From: Bradyrhizobium sp. CCBAU 53338
Lineage (GTDB): Bacteria > Pseudomonadota > Alphaproteobacteria > Rhizobiales > Xanthobacteraceae
Reading direction: 5' to 3'
Assembly: GCF_015291665.1 (NCBI RefSeq)
Contig: NZ_CP030048.1
Coordinates: 4,960,001-5,024,000 of the forward strand
DNA: 64,000 nucleotides
Shown: in pieces, positions 29,646 to 38,691 of the stretch
Position numbering within the stretch: position 1 is the first letter of the stretch
Layout: the number at the start of each line of letters is the position of its first letter
Notes under the pieces: generated by a model
Told to the model about the DNA's origin: nothing
The model's database searches: none
Seen by the model: only the letters and a program-made list of their open reading frames with translations
Position numbers and translations under genes: made by a program

Positions 29646-29717
29646 GCGCCCGCTTCCCCGCATCTGGCACGGACATTGCTCCTCTTTAGAACGATTTGAA
29701 CGTTCCGGAGGCAGACG

Positions 29718-30491
29718 ATGTTGCAGGCGGCGAGTGCGGTTCGCGGGGCTGTTCCCCCGACAGTCCGGACTGCGGGCAGTTCCTCGCTGCTGCTCACCGA
29801 GAATCAGCAATGGATCGGCGGACCACCGCCCTTGATGGACAAGCTCTCTCCGCGCGAGCGGGAACTGGTGCTGAAGCAGGGCCGGCGAAAGGTGCTCAAC
29901 CGCGGTCAGACGCTGTTCAGCCAGGGCGGCAAGCATGACGGCATCTGGCTGATCGAGAGCGGCCGCATCCGCGTGTTCTACACTTCTCCCCTTGGACGCG
30001 AGATTACGCTTGCCTATTGGCATGTCGGCAATTTCGTCGGCGGGCCCGAAGTGTTCGAAGGCACCGTGCATCAATGGTCCGGCGTCGCATCCAGCAATTG
30101 CAGCGTCGTGCATCTGCCCGGAAAGGAATTGCGGTCCCTTGCCGCGGAGATCCCCAACCTCGCGATCGGCCTCATTGAGGGCCTGACTTTCAAGGGCAAA
30201 TGCTATTCGGCGTTGGCGCAGATGCTGGGAACGCGCTCGATCACGCAGCGCCTGGCACACCTGCTCTTGCATCTCGTCGAACTCTATGGCGTCGAGGACG
30301 CCGACGGGCGCGTGATCGCAGCGGCCTTCACCCACGCCGACATCGCCCACATGGTCGGCGCCACCAGGCAGTGGGTCACGATCAGCCTGAAGCGGATGCA
30401 GGAAAAGGGAATCGTCCTGACCAAGCGCTCGCAGATCGTGGTCTGCCGGACCGACGTCCTGGAGGAGATGCGCGGCCACGCATCCGACTGA
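29718..30491 (+). CDS. CRP/FNR-family transcriptional regulator
   Basis: 257 residues. Cyclic-nucleotide-binding-like barrel roughly residues 40-150 (LFSQGGKHDGIWLIESGRIR), dimerisation helix, and C-terminal helix-turn-helix HADIAHMVGATRQWVTISLK. The N-terminal cysteine cluster of FNR is absent, so it does not sense oxygen through an iron-sulfur centre in the FNR manner. GGAGG lies 7 bp before the ATG. It sits between the DUF971 gene and the ABC transporter genes and is the prime candidate to bind the four sites sharing KCRATTAGTTKY. Effector unknown. Confidence 0.87.
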   Translation: MLQAASAVRGAVPPTVRTAGSSSLLLTENQQWIGGPPPLMDKLSPRERELVLKQGRRKVLNRGQTLFSQGGKHDGIWLIESGRIRVFYTSPLGREITLAYWHVGNFVGGPEVFEGTVHQWSGVASSNCSVVHLPGKELRSLAAEIPNLAIGLIEGLTFKGKCYSALAQMLGTRSITQRLAHLLLHLVELYGVEDADGRVIAAAFTHADIAHMVGATRQWVTISLKRMQEKGIVLTKRSQIVVCRTDVLEEMRGHASD

Positions 30492-30575
30492 GAGAATTTG
30501 CGAGCAAGGGCAGTGCACAGGCAAGCGGCTTTATAGTGCAGGACTGCCCAAGGAGTATGCAATCAGCTTTTCCCG

Positions 30576-30587
30576 GCAACTAATCGA
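30576..30587. promoter_or_regulatory. Regulon site C (upstream of the ABC transporter operon)
   Basis: GCAACTAATCGA, whose complement TCGATTAGTTGC matches the cores of sites A, B and D. It lies 86 bp before the start of the binding-protein gene. Confidence 0.6.
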
Positions 30588-30672
30588 CTACGACCGTTAT
30601 TCCGGATTTGCCCTGTCTGCCCCCTCACCCAATCATGGCAACCACAGCACATCCAACCGAATGAGGATGAAA

Positions 30673-32094
30673 ATGGTCCGCCATCTTCCCACGCTCTCGA
30701 TCGCGATGTCGGTGACGTCGCTCGCCCTAATCCTGGCGCAGCCGGCCTCGGCGGAAACCGTCACGCTCGGCATCGGAACGCAGGACACCACGACCAACAC
30801 GGTGACCGCTGGAACGGTGGTGCGGCAGCTTCATCTTCTCGAAAAGTACCTGCCGACGTCAGGTAAATACGCAAACATCAAATTCGAGATCGAGTGGCAA
30901 AACTTCACCTCGGGCCCGCCTGTCACCAATGCGATGATGGCGAACAAGCTGCAGATCGGCATGATGGGCGACTATCCGCTGATCGTGAACGGCTTCACCT
31001 TCGAGAGCAATCCGGAGAGCAAGAGCCGCCTGATTGCAGTTGCCGCCTACAGCCTCGCCGGCTCCGGTAACGGCATCGTCGTCCACAAGGACTCGCCCTA
31101 TTACGATCTCGCCGACCTCAAGGGCAAGCTCGTGAGCGTGCCGTTCGGCTCCGCCGCGCATGGCATGGTTCTCAAGGCGATGCAGGACCGCGGTTACCCA
31201 GACGACTTCTTCCAACTCGTCAGCCAAAGCCCGGAGGTCGGCTCGACCAATCTTCAAGAGAAGAAGATCGACGCCCACGCGGACTTTGTCCCCTTCGCCG
31301 AGCTCCTGCCATTCCGCGGCTTTGCGCGAAAGATCTTCGACGGCGTCGAGACCAATCTGCCGACCTTCCACGGCGTCGTGGTGCGCACCGACTTCGCCGA
31401 GAAGTACCCTGAGGTCGTCGTCGCCTACGAAAAGGCCCTGATCGCCGCCAATGCGTGGCTCCGCGCCGATCCGAAACTGGCCGCCGAAAAGATCCAGGAA
31501 TGGACCGGCATCAACAAGGAGGTCGTCTACATCTTCCTTGGCCCCGGCGGAAACATGACCACCGATCCGACCATCAAGCCAACGCTCATCGACGCAGCCG
31601 CAGCGGACGTCAAAGTGCTCCAGAAGCTCGGCCGCATGAAAGAGTTCGATCCGAAGAAGTGGGTCGACGACAGCTACATCCGCAAAGCCTACGCCGAGAT
31701 GAAGCTCGACTATGACGCGCAGCTCGCTAGCACCAAGAACTACGAGATCACGGGCGAAGACGCCTTCTGCAAGAAGCCCATCACCGATCCGCGCAAGGCC
31801 GGCGAGGTCTGGGTGGACGACGCCGGCATCCTGCCGTTCTCGTCCACTGCCTGCGCACTCGGCGCTTACGCCGACTTCAAGGCCAAGGGCAAGAAGATCA
31901 ACGTCGCCTACGTCTTCGACACCATTCGCGGCATCAAGCTGTTCGCCGACCAGGCCTTCTTCGCGGTCGGCAATGGCGAGATAGCCCCGTTCCTGCTCAA
32001 GAAGGACGCGGAGGCCTATGCCGCCAAGATCGACGGCAAGGTGTTCGGCTTCGACGACGCGGTGAAGGCGGCAGTCAGCGGAGGCAAGACGTGA
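30673..32094 (+). CDS. SsuA/TauA-type ABC binding protein with NosL-like C-terminal extension
   Basis: 473 residues, well above the usual ~320-340 of sulfonate/nitrate-type binding proteins. Signal peptide ends LAQPASA-ETVTLGIGTQD. Residues ~25-350 are the two-lobed binding domain (GKLVSVPFGSAAHGMVLKAM). From about residue 365 an extra part follows: DDAGILPFSSTACALGAYAD, INVAYVFDTIRG, DQAFFAVGNGEIAPFLLKK, AEAYAAKIDGKVFGFDDAV, which resembles the NosL fold, although its copper-ligand residues are not obvious. ATG 30673 is preferred over 30661 because GAGGA lies 5 bp before it. Confidence 0.8.
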   Translation: MVRHLPTLSIAMSVTSLALILAQPASAETVTLGIGTQDTTTNTVTAGTVVRQLHLLEKYLPTSGKYANIKFEIEWQNFTSGPPVTNAMMANKLQIGMMGDYPLIVNGFTFESNPESKSRLIAVAAYSLAGSGNGIVVHKDSPYYDLADLKGKLVSVPFGSAAHGMVLKAMQDRGYPDDFFQLVSQSPEVGSTNLQEKKIDAHADFVPFAELLPFRGFARKIFDGVETNLPTFHGVVVRTDFAEKYPEVVVAYEKALIAANAWLRADPKLAAEKIQEWTGINKEVVYIFLGPGGNMTTDPTIKPTLIDAAAADVKVLQKLGRMKEFDPKKWVDDSYIRKAYAEMKLDYDAQLASTKNYEITGEDAFCKKPITDPRKAGEVWVDDAGILPFSSTACALGAYADFKAKGKKINVAYVFDTIRGIKLFADQAFFAVGNGEIAPFLLKKDAEAYAAKIDGKVFGFDDAVKAAVSGGKT

Positions 32095-33005
32095 GCAGTC
32101 CCGCCCTCGCCAGACATCCCGAGGACAGCATGCCGGCAACAGCAGCACTTGCAGAGGCGGGCTCCGCGCCCGCCGTTACCTCACCCGCAACCCCGCCTTC
32201 CTTCGGCACACTCGCACTGCGCTGGTACCGGTTGAATCAGGGCCGGCTGCGCGCGACTGCGATCGGCGTGATTTCGCTGCTCGCCTTCCTCTTGGCCTGG
32301 CACCTGCTCACGACCTACCGAGTCGTGTTCTTCGTGCGCTTCATCAACGTGCCCTCGCCGCTCGCGGTCTATGCGAGCTTCACCAAGGCGATCCACGACC
32401 CGAAATTCCTGATGCACGTCGTGCTGAGCTGCCGGCGCATCTTCATCGGCTTCTCGCTGGCTGCGATCGTCGGCGTGCCGCTCGGGCTGATCATGGGCCG
32501 GTTCAAGCTGGTGCATGAGGTCATCTTCCCGGTCGCGGAAGTGCTGCGGCCGATCCCGGCGATCGCCTGGGTGCCAATGGCGATCATGCTGTGGCCGACG
32601 AACGAGCAGAGCATCGTCTTCATCACCTTCCTCGGCTCGTTCTTCCCGATCCTGGTCAACACGCTGCACGGCATGTCCTTGGTCGATCCCGTACTGGTGC
32701 GCGCCGCGCAATGTCTCGGCGCCCGCGAACGCTCGATCTTCCGTGAGGTCTACTTCCCAGCCTCGCTGCCGCACATCTTCACCGGCCTCACCGTCGGCAT
32801 GGGCGTCGCCTGGGTGTCGCTAATCGCCGCCGAAATGATCTCGGGCCAGTACGGCATCGGTTACTTCACCTGGGAGGCCTATTCGCTGGTCCAGTATGCC
32901 GATATTGCGCTGGGCATGATCGCGATCGGCGTCCTCGGACTGGGATCGAGCGTGCTCATCAGGGGCGCGGGGCATCTGGTAATGCCGTGGAGGTCGACGA
33001 GATGA
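32091..33005 (+). CDS. SsuC/TauC-type ABC transporter permease
   Basis: 304 residues. After a ~45-residue variable N-terminus come about six membrane spans and the EAA-type loop VLVRAAQCLGARERSIFREVY. The likely start is a GTG at 32091 overlapping the binding-protein stop (GTGA); an ATG at 32130 is an alternative. Inner-membrane channel for the sulfonate/nitrate/bicarbonate-type importer. Its end overlaps the ATPase start by 4 bp. Confidence 0.87.
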   Translation: MSSPALARHPEDSMPATAALAEAGSAPAVTSPATPPSFGTLALRWYRLNQGRLRATAIGVISLLAFLLAWHLLTTYRVVFFVRFINVPSPLAVYASFTKAIHDPKFLMHVVLSCRRIFIGFSLAAIVGVPLGLIMGRFKLVHEVIFPVAEVLRPIPAIAWVPMAIMLWPTNEQSIVFITFLGSFFPILVNTLHGMSLVDPVLVRAAQCLGARERSIFREVYFPASLPHIFTGLTVGMGVAWVSLIAAEMISGQYGIGYFTWEAYSLVQYADIALGMIAIGVLGLGSSVLIRGAGHLVMPWRSTR

Positions 33006-33874
33006 GCGAGATGCTTGCGGGCGAGCCGAAAGGCCATATCGAGGTCAAAAACTTCTCCCTCAGCTATGAGAGCATCGAGGGACCTGTTCAGGCCGTTACG
33101 GACACGCAGATTCACGTGAAGCCCGGCGAGTTCGTCTCCATCGTCGGCCCCTCCGGCTGCGGAAAATCGACGTTGCTCAATGCAGTCGCCGGCTTCCTCA
33201 AGCCGACCACGGGCATCGTCACCGTCGACGGCGAGCGCGTGAACGGCCCCAGCGCCGAGCGCGGCATGGTGTTCCAGCAATATTCGCTGTTTCCCTGGAA
33301 GACGGTACGGGAGAACGTCGAGTTCGGTCTGAAGATGCGCGGCATGCCGCGTTCGCAGCGCGAGCGCGCGGCGCGCACGTTGCTTGGGCTCGCCGGACTC
33401 GAAGCCTTTGAAAAACACTATCCCGAAAAGCTCTCCGGCGGCATGAAGCAGCGCGTCGGCATCGTCCGCGCCCTCGCGACGGGACCGAAAGTGCTGCTGC
33501 TGGATGAACCCTTTGGCGCACTCGATGCCCAGACCCGCGTCATCATGCAGCAGATTCTCACCAACATGTGGCAGCGGTTGAAGATCTCGGTGCTGTTCGT
33601 CACCCACGACATTGACGAAGCGATCTTCCTGTCGGATCGGGTCTACTGCATGACCGCCCGCCCCGGCTCGATCAAGGCCGAGATCCCGATTCCCCTGGAG
33701 CGGCCGCGTCAGCAGTCGATGATGATGTCGTCGGAATTTTTGGCGCTGCGCCGCGGGCTGATGTCGCTGATCCGCGAGGAAAGCCTGAAGGCGATGGGCG
33801 GCGAGATCAACGACATGGGCATGCAGGGGCTCAACATCGAGCTGCATGGGCACTCGCTGGCGGATGTGATTTGA
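33002..33874 (+). CDS. SsuB/TauB-type ABC transporter ATP-binding protein
   Basis: 290 residues. Walker A GPSGCGKST, Q-loop MVFQQYSLFPW, signature LSGGMKQRV, Walker B LLLDEPFGALD, switch His in VTHDIDEA. The SsuB/TauB class ends at about residue 260; an extra tail of roughly 30 residues follows (GGEINDMGMQGLN). ATG 33002 overlaps the permease stop (ATGA) and has GGAGG 8 bp upstream; a start at 32987 is less likely. Last gene of the rightward unit. Confidence 0.88.
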   Translation: MSEMLAGEPKGHIEVKNFSLSYESIEGPVQAVTDTQIHVKPGEFVSIVGPSGCGKSTLLNAVAGFLKPTTGIVTVDGERVNGPSAERGMVFQQYSLFPWKTVRENVEFGLKMRGMPRSQRERAARTLLGLAGLEAFEKHYPEKLSGGMKQRVGIVRALATGPKVLLLDEPFGALDAQTRVIMQQILTNMWQRLKISVLFVTHDIDEAIFLSDRVYCMTARPGSIKAEIPIPLERPRQQSMMMSSEFLALRRGLMSLIREESLKAMGGEINDMGMQGLNIELHGHSLADVI

Positions 33875-33881
33875 TTGTGAT

Positions 33882-33909
33882 GGGCGCGGGCGCTTTCGCG
33901 CCCGTGCCC
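33882..33909. terminator. Bidirectional stem-loop between convergent genes
   Basis: 11-bp stem GGGCGCGGGCG / CGCCCGTGCCC with one mismatch and a 6-base loop, lying between the stops of the rightward ATPase gene (33874) and the leftward YeiH-type gene (33933). No T-run. Confidence 0.5.
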
Positions 33910-33932
33910 ACGCTACGGCAGCTTTGCCTTCA

Positions 33933-34991
33933 TCACTTGAACCAGTGCACCAGCACGATGCTGATGCCGAGCAGCAGCATCAGCGACAGCGTCACGGCCG
34001 CCGTCACCCTGCCTCCGACATTGGCCAGTACGCGCACGTCGACGCCGAGGCCAAGTGCGGCCATCGACACCACCGTGAGAAACGTAGTGATCTTCGTCAC
34101 CGGCGCGACCACCGTGCCCGGCACGATCTCTAGCGAGCGCAGGGTCGCCAGCGCGAGGAAGCCGAGGATGAACCACGGGACCAGGCGGAAGAAGCCAACA
34201 TTGGCCTTCTTGGTACCGGTCTGCCAGCGCGAGGCGACCAGCGAGAGGGCAATGACCACGGGGCCGAGCATCAGCACGCGCATCAGCTTCACCAGCGTGC
34301 CGATCTGTGTGGAGATCAGGCCCGCCGGCACCGTCGCCGCGAGCACTTGCGGCACGGCATAGACGGTCAGTCCGGCGAGGATGCCGTACTGCGTGGCGGA
34401 GAGCTGCAACAGCGGGATCAGAAGGGGCAGGCCCAGCACCATCATCACGCCGAGGATGGCGGTGAAGGAGATCGAGGACGCGATCTCGTCGCTGTTGGCG
34501 CCGATGATCGGCGCCACCGCGGCGATCGCCGAGTTGCCGCAGATCGAGTTGCCGCAGGCAATCAGGATCGACAGCCGCGTCGACAAGCCGAGCATGCGGC
34601 CAAGGCCGAAGGAGACGCAAAGCGCGATCACGACGACGGCCGCGATCGAGGCCAGCAGCGCAATGCCCGAGGCCGCGATGGCGGCAAAGCTGATGGAGGC
34701 GCCCAGCAACATGACGGCGACTTCAAGGAGCTGCTTGGCGCTGAAGGCAATCCCGGCCTGCCAGCGGGGGGCAGGCTTCCAGAAGCTGCGCAGGGCCATC
34801 CCCAGCAGGATCGCCATCACCAGCGCCTCGACATAGGGATGCTCGAACACACCGAGTTCGGCTCGTTCCAGCAGGGCCGAGAGGCCGGCAACGGCGATAC
34901 AAAGGAGGATACCAGGGACCAGCGCGGCGATCCGGCTAGCGGCGGTGGTCGGCTTGGCGTCGGTCGGACTGGATGCTTGATTCTGCGACAC
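33933..34991 (-). CDS. YeiH/UPF0324-family putative sulfate exporter
   Basis: 352 residues, about ten membrane spans. Characteristic motifs: CGNSICGNSAIAAVAPIIGA and TVYAVPQVLAATVPAG. The family is annotated as putative sulfate exporter; members are often next to organosulfur degradation genes. Convergent with the sulfonate-type ABC operon. If that cluster releases sulfite or sulfate from organosulfur compounds, an exporter would dispose of the excess. The N-terminal 20 residues are low in hydrophobicity (QNQASSPTDAKPTTA). Confidence 0.85.
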   Translation of the reverse strand: MSQNQASSPTDAKPTTAASRIAALVPGILLCIAVAGLSALLERAELGVFEHPYVEALVMAILLGMALRSFWKPAPRWQAGIAFSAKQLLEVAVMLLGASISFAAIAASGIALLASIAAVVVIALCVSFGLGRMLGLSTRLSILIACGNSICGNSAIAAVAPIIGANSDEIASSISFTAILGVMMVLGLPLLIPLLQLSATQYGILAGLTVYAVPQVLAATVPAGLISTQIGTLVKLMRVLMLGPVVIALSLVASRWQTGTKKANVGFFRLVPWFILGFLALATLRSLEIVPGTVVAPVTKITTFLTVVSMAALGLGVDVRVLANVGGRVTAAVTLSLMLLLGISIVLVHWFK

Positions 34992-35102
34992 AAATCTCTC
35001 CCAAGGGAGGAAGATTTATACGCAGCGCGATCCCAATGGGAAATAAGTTTTCGACATATCAGGGCCGAGCGAAGTTCTATCCTCAGCCTGGAATAGTCGG
35101 GC

Positions 35103-35321
35103 TCAGAACAGCAGGTTCTTGGCCAATGAGGCAACGTGGCTGAAGCTGTCATAGACGCCCGGCTCGAAGAAGGCGGCGCGTGCCAGCACGATGCCCGCAA
35201 CCAGCGTCCAGAACACGGTAGTGCCGGCGCGCAGCAGCAGCTTTGAGGCGCGAGATTGCGGCTGGGCGTCCGTTGCGGACACCAGCTGCTCGCCGAAGGG
35301 CTCAAATCCAGTACGTTCCAT
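35103..35321 (-). CDS. Small membrane protein, unknown function
   Basis: 72 residues from ATG 35321. Polar N-terminus, then one hydrophobic segment (TTVFWTLVAGIVLARAAFF) and a short tail ending KNLLF. I recognise no family. It is upstream of the YeiH-type gene on the same strand, 111 bp away. Between 35322 and 35579 I see no gene, only the divergent upstream region of the monooxygenase. Confidence 0.45.
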   Translation of the reverse strand: MERTGFEPFGEQLVSATDAQPQSRASKLLLRAGTTVFWTLVAGIVLARAAFFEPGVYDSFSHVASLAKNLLF

Positions 35322-35579
35322 GGCCGTCAATCCACCAAATCCTGATGGGAATGTCGTCGTTTCGGCTCCAAACGGCAATGGAAGCGATTGGCGTTTTTGG
35401 CCCCTGGAGGGGAAACTCCTTCCGCCGGACTGTCCCGCGGCAATGGTTTTCTTCTTTCGCCCTACTTAAGCACCAGAGCTCCGGCCCCGATACCGCCGCA
35501 TGGACGATTCCATCCGGGTCGACTACCGTGCCGCCGCCCGCAGGTCCGATGCTGGATCCCCGGAGATCAAAAGAAGACG

Positions 35580-37474
35580 ATGAACATCGAATCTCCCCGC
35601 AAGCCCCTCGACCTCGCCTCGGCTATCGCGGAAGCCGACATCCGCTGCCTCCTCATGGTGCTGGTGCACATGACCGGCGACGATCGCTGGCTCGAGCCCC
35701 CCTATCTGCCCAAACGCGACATCCGCCTCATCCCCGATCCGGAGGCCGGGGTGCCCCGCGATATCCAGGACGAGATCCGCGCCGCAGTGGTGAGGCTGTT
35801 TGCCGACGGCGCGCCGAGCCCGGTCATGAGCTGCTGCTCAAGATGATGCGCGCCTGCCTCGGCGAGAACGTCGCACCGGAATATGCGCCGCTGATGCGCG
35901 AGGAAATGGGCTTTGTGGCGCGCGAGGCGCGATGGACGAGGCGCCCTTCCGACGAGAAGCTCGCCGAACAGCATGTGCTCATTGTCGGCGCCGGCGTCTG
36001 CGCCATCGCGCTTGGCGTCGCGCTCGGCCATCTCGGCATCCCCTACACCATCGTCGAGAAGAACGCCGAGCTCGGCGGCACCTGGTGGATCAATCGCTAT
36101 CCCGGCTGCGGCGTCGATACGCCGAACCACTCCTATTCCTACTCGTTCGGCACGGGCAATGCGTGGACGCGCTATTTCTGCCAGCGCGAGGAACTGCTCG
36201 GCTACCTCCTGAAAGTCGCGGACGAACACGGCATTCGCGCGCATCTCCGCGTCAACACCGAGCTGAAGGCATCACGCTGGGATGAAGACGAGCGGCGCTG
36301 GATCTCGACGCTGAAGACGAAAGACGGCGAGGAGACTTTCGAGTCCACGGCGCTGGTCTCGGCCATCGGCCAGCTCAACGATCCCTCGCGCGCGCATTTC
36401 AAAGGCGAGGAAAGCTTCAAGGGCACGATCCTGCATTCGGCCCTGTGGTCTGACAACATCAGGCTCGACGGCAAGCGCGTGGCGGTGATCGGCACCGGCG
36501 CGACGTCGATGCAGCTGGTGCCGGCGATTGCAAGCCGCGTCGCCTCGGTCGCGGTCTATCAGCGCAGCGCGCAATGGGCGCGACCGGTGAAGGGCTATTC
36601 CGATCCGGTCACCGAAGGCGCGCGCTGGCTGCTCGCCCATCTGCCGTTCTATGTGCAGTGGTATCGCTTCAACATGTTCTGGCGCTATGGCGACGGCCTG
36701 CTGCCGTTCCTGCGCAAGGATCCCGCGTGGCCGCATCCGGAGCGCGCCGTCAACAAGGGCAATGACCGGCATCGCCAGGAATTGACAGACTTCATCCTCT
36801 CCGAGTTGAAGGACCGGCCCGACCTGATCGCCAAATGCGTGCCGACCTATCCGCCCTATGGCAAGCGCATCCTGCTCGACAACAACTGGTTCAAGACATT
36901 GACGCGGGACAACGTCGAACTCGTCACCGAGGCGATCGATCATTTCGATGAAAGCGGCATCGTCACCGCCGACGGCAAGCACCGCCCCGCCGACATCATC
37001 GTGGTCGCCACCGGCTTCAAGGTCACGGAGATGGCGGCGCGCCTCAACATCACCGGCCGCCACGGCAAGAATTTGCGCGAGGCGTGGGCCAACGACAATC
37101 CGACCGCGTTCCTCGGGCTCACGGTGCCCGATTTTCCAAACTTCTTCTGCATGCTCGGCCCGAACTCCGGTCCGGCGCACGGCGGCAGCGTCATCTTCCA
37201 GTCGGAATGCCAGAGCCGCTACATCTCGGCTTGCCTCGCCGACATGATCGAACACGAGGTCACCGCGATCGACGTTCGCCCGGATGTACTCGACGACTAC
37301 GTCCGCAAGGTCGACGCCGAGCACGAGGCCATGATCTGGACCCATCCGGGCATGAGCACCTACTACCGCAATGCTAGCGGCCGCGTGTTCTCGGCGATGC
37401 CGTGGCGGTTCGTGGATTACTGGCGCATGACGCATGATCCAGACATGCGACAGTACAGGCTGACGAAGGCGTAG
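35580..37474 (+). pseudogene. Flavin-containing (Baeyer-Villiger-type) monooxygenase, frameshifted
   Basis: The N-terminal ~80 residues (start MNIESPRKPLDLASAIAEAD at 35580) are in one frame, which runs into a stop at 35844-35846. The remainder, from about 35813, is in the frame one base back: GHELLLKMMRACLGEN, the FAD motif VGAGVCAIALG, GGTWWINRYPGCGVD, NADP motif IGTGATSMQ, ending at 37474. The span is 1895 nt; one added base gives 632 codons, so a single-base deletion near 35805-35820 explains it. Either a sequencing error or a fresh mutation. A shorter protein starting near 35842 would still keep the FAD domain. Substrate unknown. Confidence 0.8.
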
Positions 37475-37520
37475 GCCTCACCACATCGTTGTTGCGAACG
37501 TCGCGAAGCAATGACGGCCT

Positions 37521-38636
37521 TCATGCCGCCAGCCCACTCCCAACAGGCGCGAACTCCAACCCAAGACTCTCGGCCACCGCCTTGTTGGTGATGCGGCCGC
37601 GATGCGCGTTCAGCCCGTTGCGCAAATGCGGATTTTCCAGCACCGCGGCAAAGCCTTTGCCCGCGAGCATCAGACCGAACGGCAGCGTCGCGTTGTTCAG
37701 CGCCTGGCTCGACGTCACCGGCACCGCGCCCGGCATGTTGGCGACGCAATAGTGCACGACGCCGTCGACCTCGTAGGTCGGATCGGCGTGCGTCGTCGCA
37801 TGCGACGTCTCGAAGCAGCCGCCCTGGTCGATCGCGACGTCCACCAGCACGGCGCCCGGCCGCATCGACTTGAGCATCGCGCGCGTAACGAGCCTTGGCG
37901 CACTGGCGCCAGGCACCAGCACCGCACCGATCACGACATCGGCAGCGAACACTTCCTCTTCGACCGACTCGATCGTGGAGAAGCGCGTGCGTACACGTCC
38001 GGCGAAGAGATCATCGAGTTCGCGTAACCGAGGAATCGAGCGATCGACTACGGTGACCTCGGCGCCAAGGCCCGTGGCCATGCGCGCGGCCTGAGTTCCC
38101 ACCACGCCGCCGCCCAGCACGACCACCCGTGCCGGCTGCACGCCGGGCACGCCACCGAGCAGCAGGCCGCGACCGCCTGCCGATCGCTTGAGCGCGGCGC
38201 CGGCGGCCTCGATGGCGAGGCGGCCGGCGACTTCGCTCATCGGCGCGAGCAGGGGGAGGTGACCGGCCGCGTCGGTGACGGTTTCATAGGCGATCGCGGT
38301 GCAACCGGAGGCCAGCAGGCCCTTCGCTTGTTCGGGATCCGGCGCGAGATGGAGATAAGTAAACAGAATCTGGCCTTCGCGGAGCTGGGCCCATTCGCTC
38401 TTCTGCGGCTCTTTCACCTTTACGACCATGTCGGACTTCGCGAAGATGTCGCGCGCGTTCGCCGCAATGGAGGCCCCTGCCCGCTGGTACACGTCGTCGG
38501 GCGCGCCGATGCCACAGCCGGCGCCGGTCTCGACCGTTACCTCATGCCCGGCTGCGACATACTCGCGGACGGCACCCGGGGTGAGCCCGACGCGATATTC
38601 CTGGACCTTGATCTCCTTGGGCACACCGACGCGCAT
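37521..38636 (-). CDS. ald: Alanine dehydrogenase
   Basis: 371 residues, the family's usual length. N-terminus MRVGVPKEIKVQEYRVGLTP, substrate residues in VKVKEPQKSEW (catalytic Lys), NAD motif GGGVVGTQAARMATGLGA, and VAIDQGGCFETSHATTHADP near the active site. It interconverts L-alanine and pyruvate + ammonium with NAD. ATG 38636 is set by homology. Divergent from an Lrp-type gene 55 bp away, the usual arrangement of ald with its regulator. Confidence 0.92.
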   Translation of the reverse strand: MRVGVPKEIKVQEYRVGLTPGAVREYVAAGHEVTVETGAGCGIGAPDDVYQRAGASIAANARDIFAKSDMVVKVKEPQKSEWAQLREGQILFTYLHLAPDPEQAKGLLASGCTAIAYETVTDAAGHLPLLAPMSEVAGRLAIEAAGAALKRSAGGRGLLLGGVPGVQPARVVVLGGGVVGTQAARMATGLGAEVTVVDRSIPRLRELDDLFAGRVRTRFSTIESVEEEVFAADVVIGAVLVPGASAPRLVTRAMLKSMRPGAVLVDVAIDQGGCFETSHATTHADPTYEVDGVVHYCVANMPGAVPVTSSQALNNATLPFGLMLAGKGFAAVLENPHLRNGLNAHRGRITNKAVAESLGLEFAPVGSGLAA

Positions 38637-38691
38637 CCTCGTCTCCTTTTGATTCACCTTGGGATCGTAGCGACGCAGGCAGTTTGGTTTC

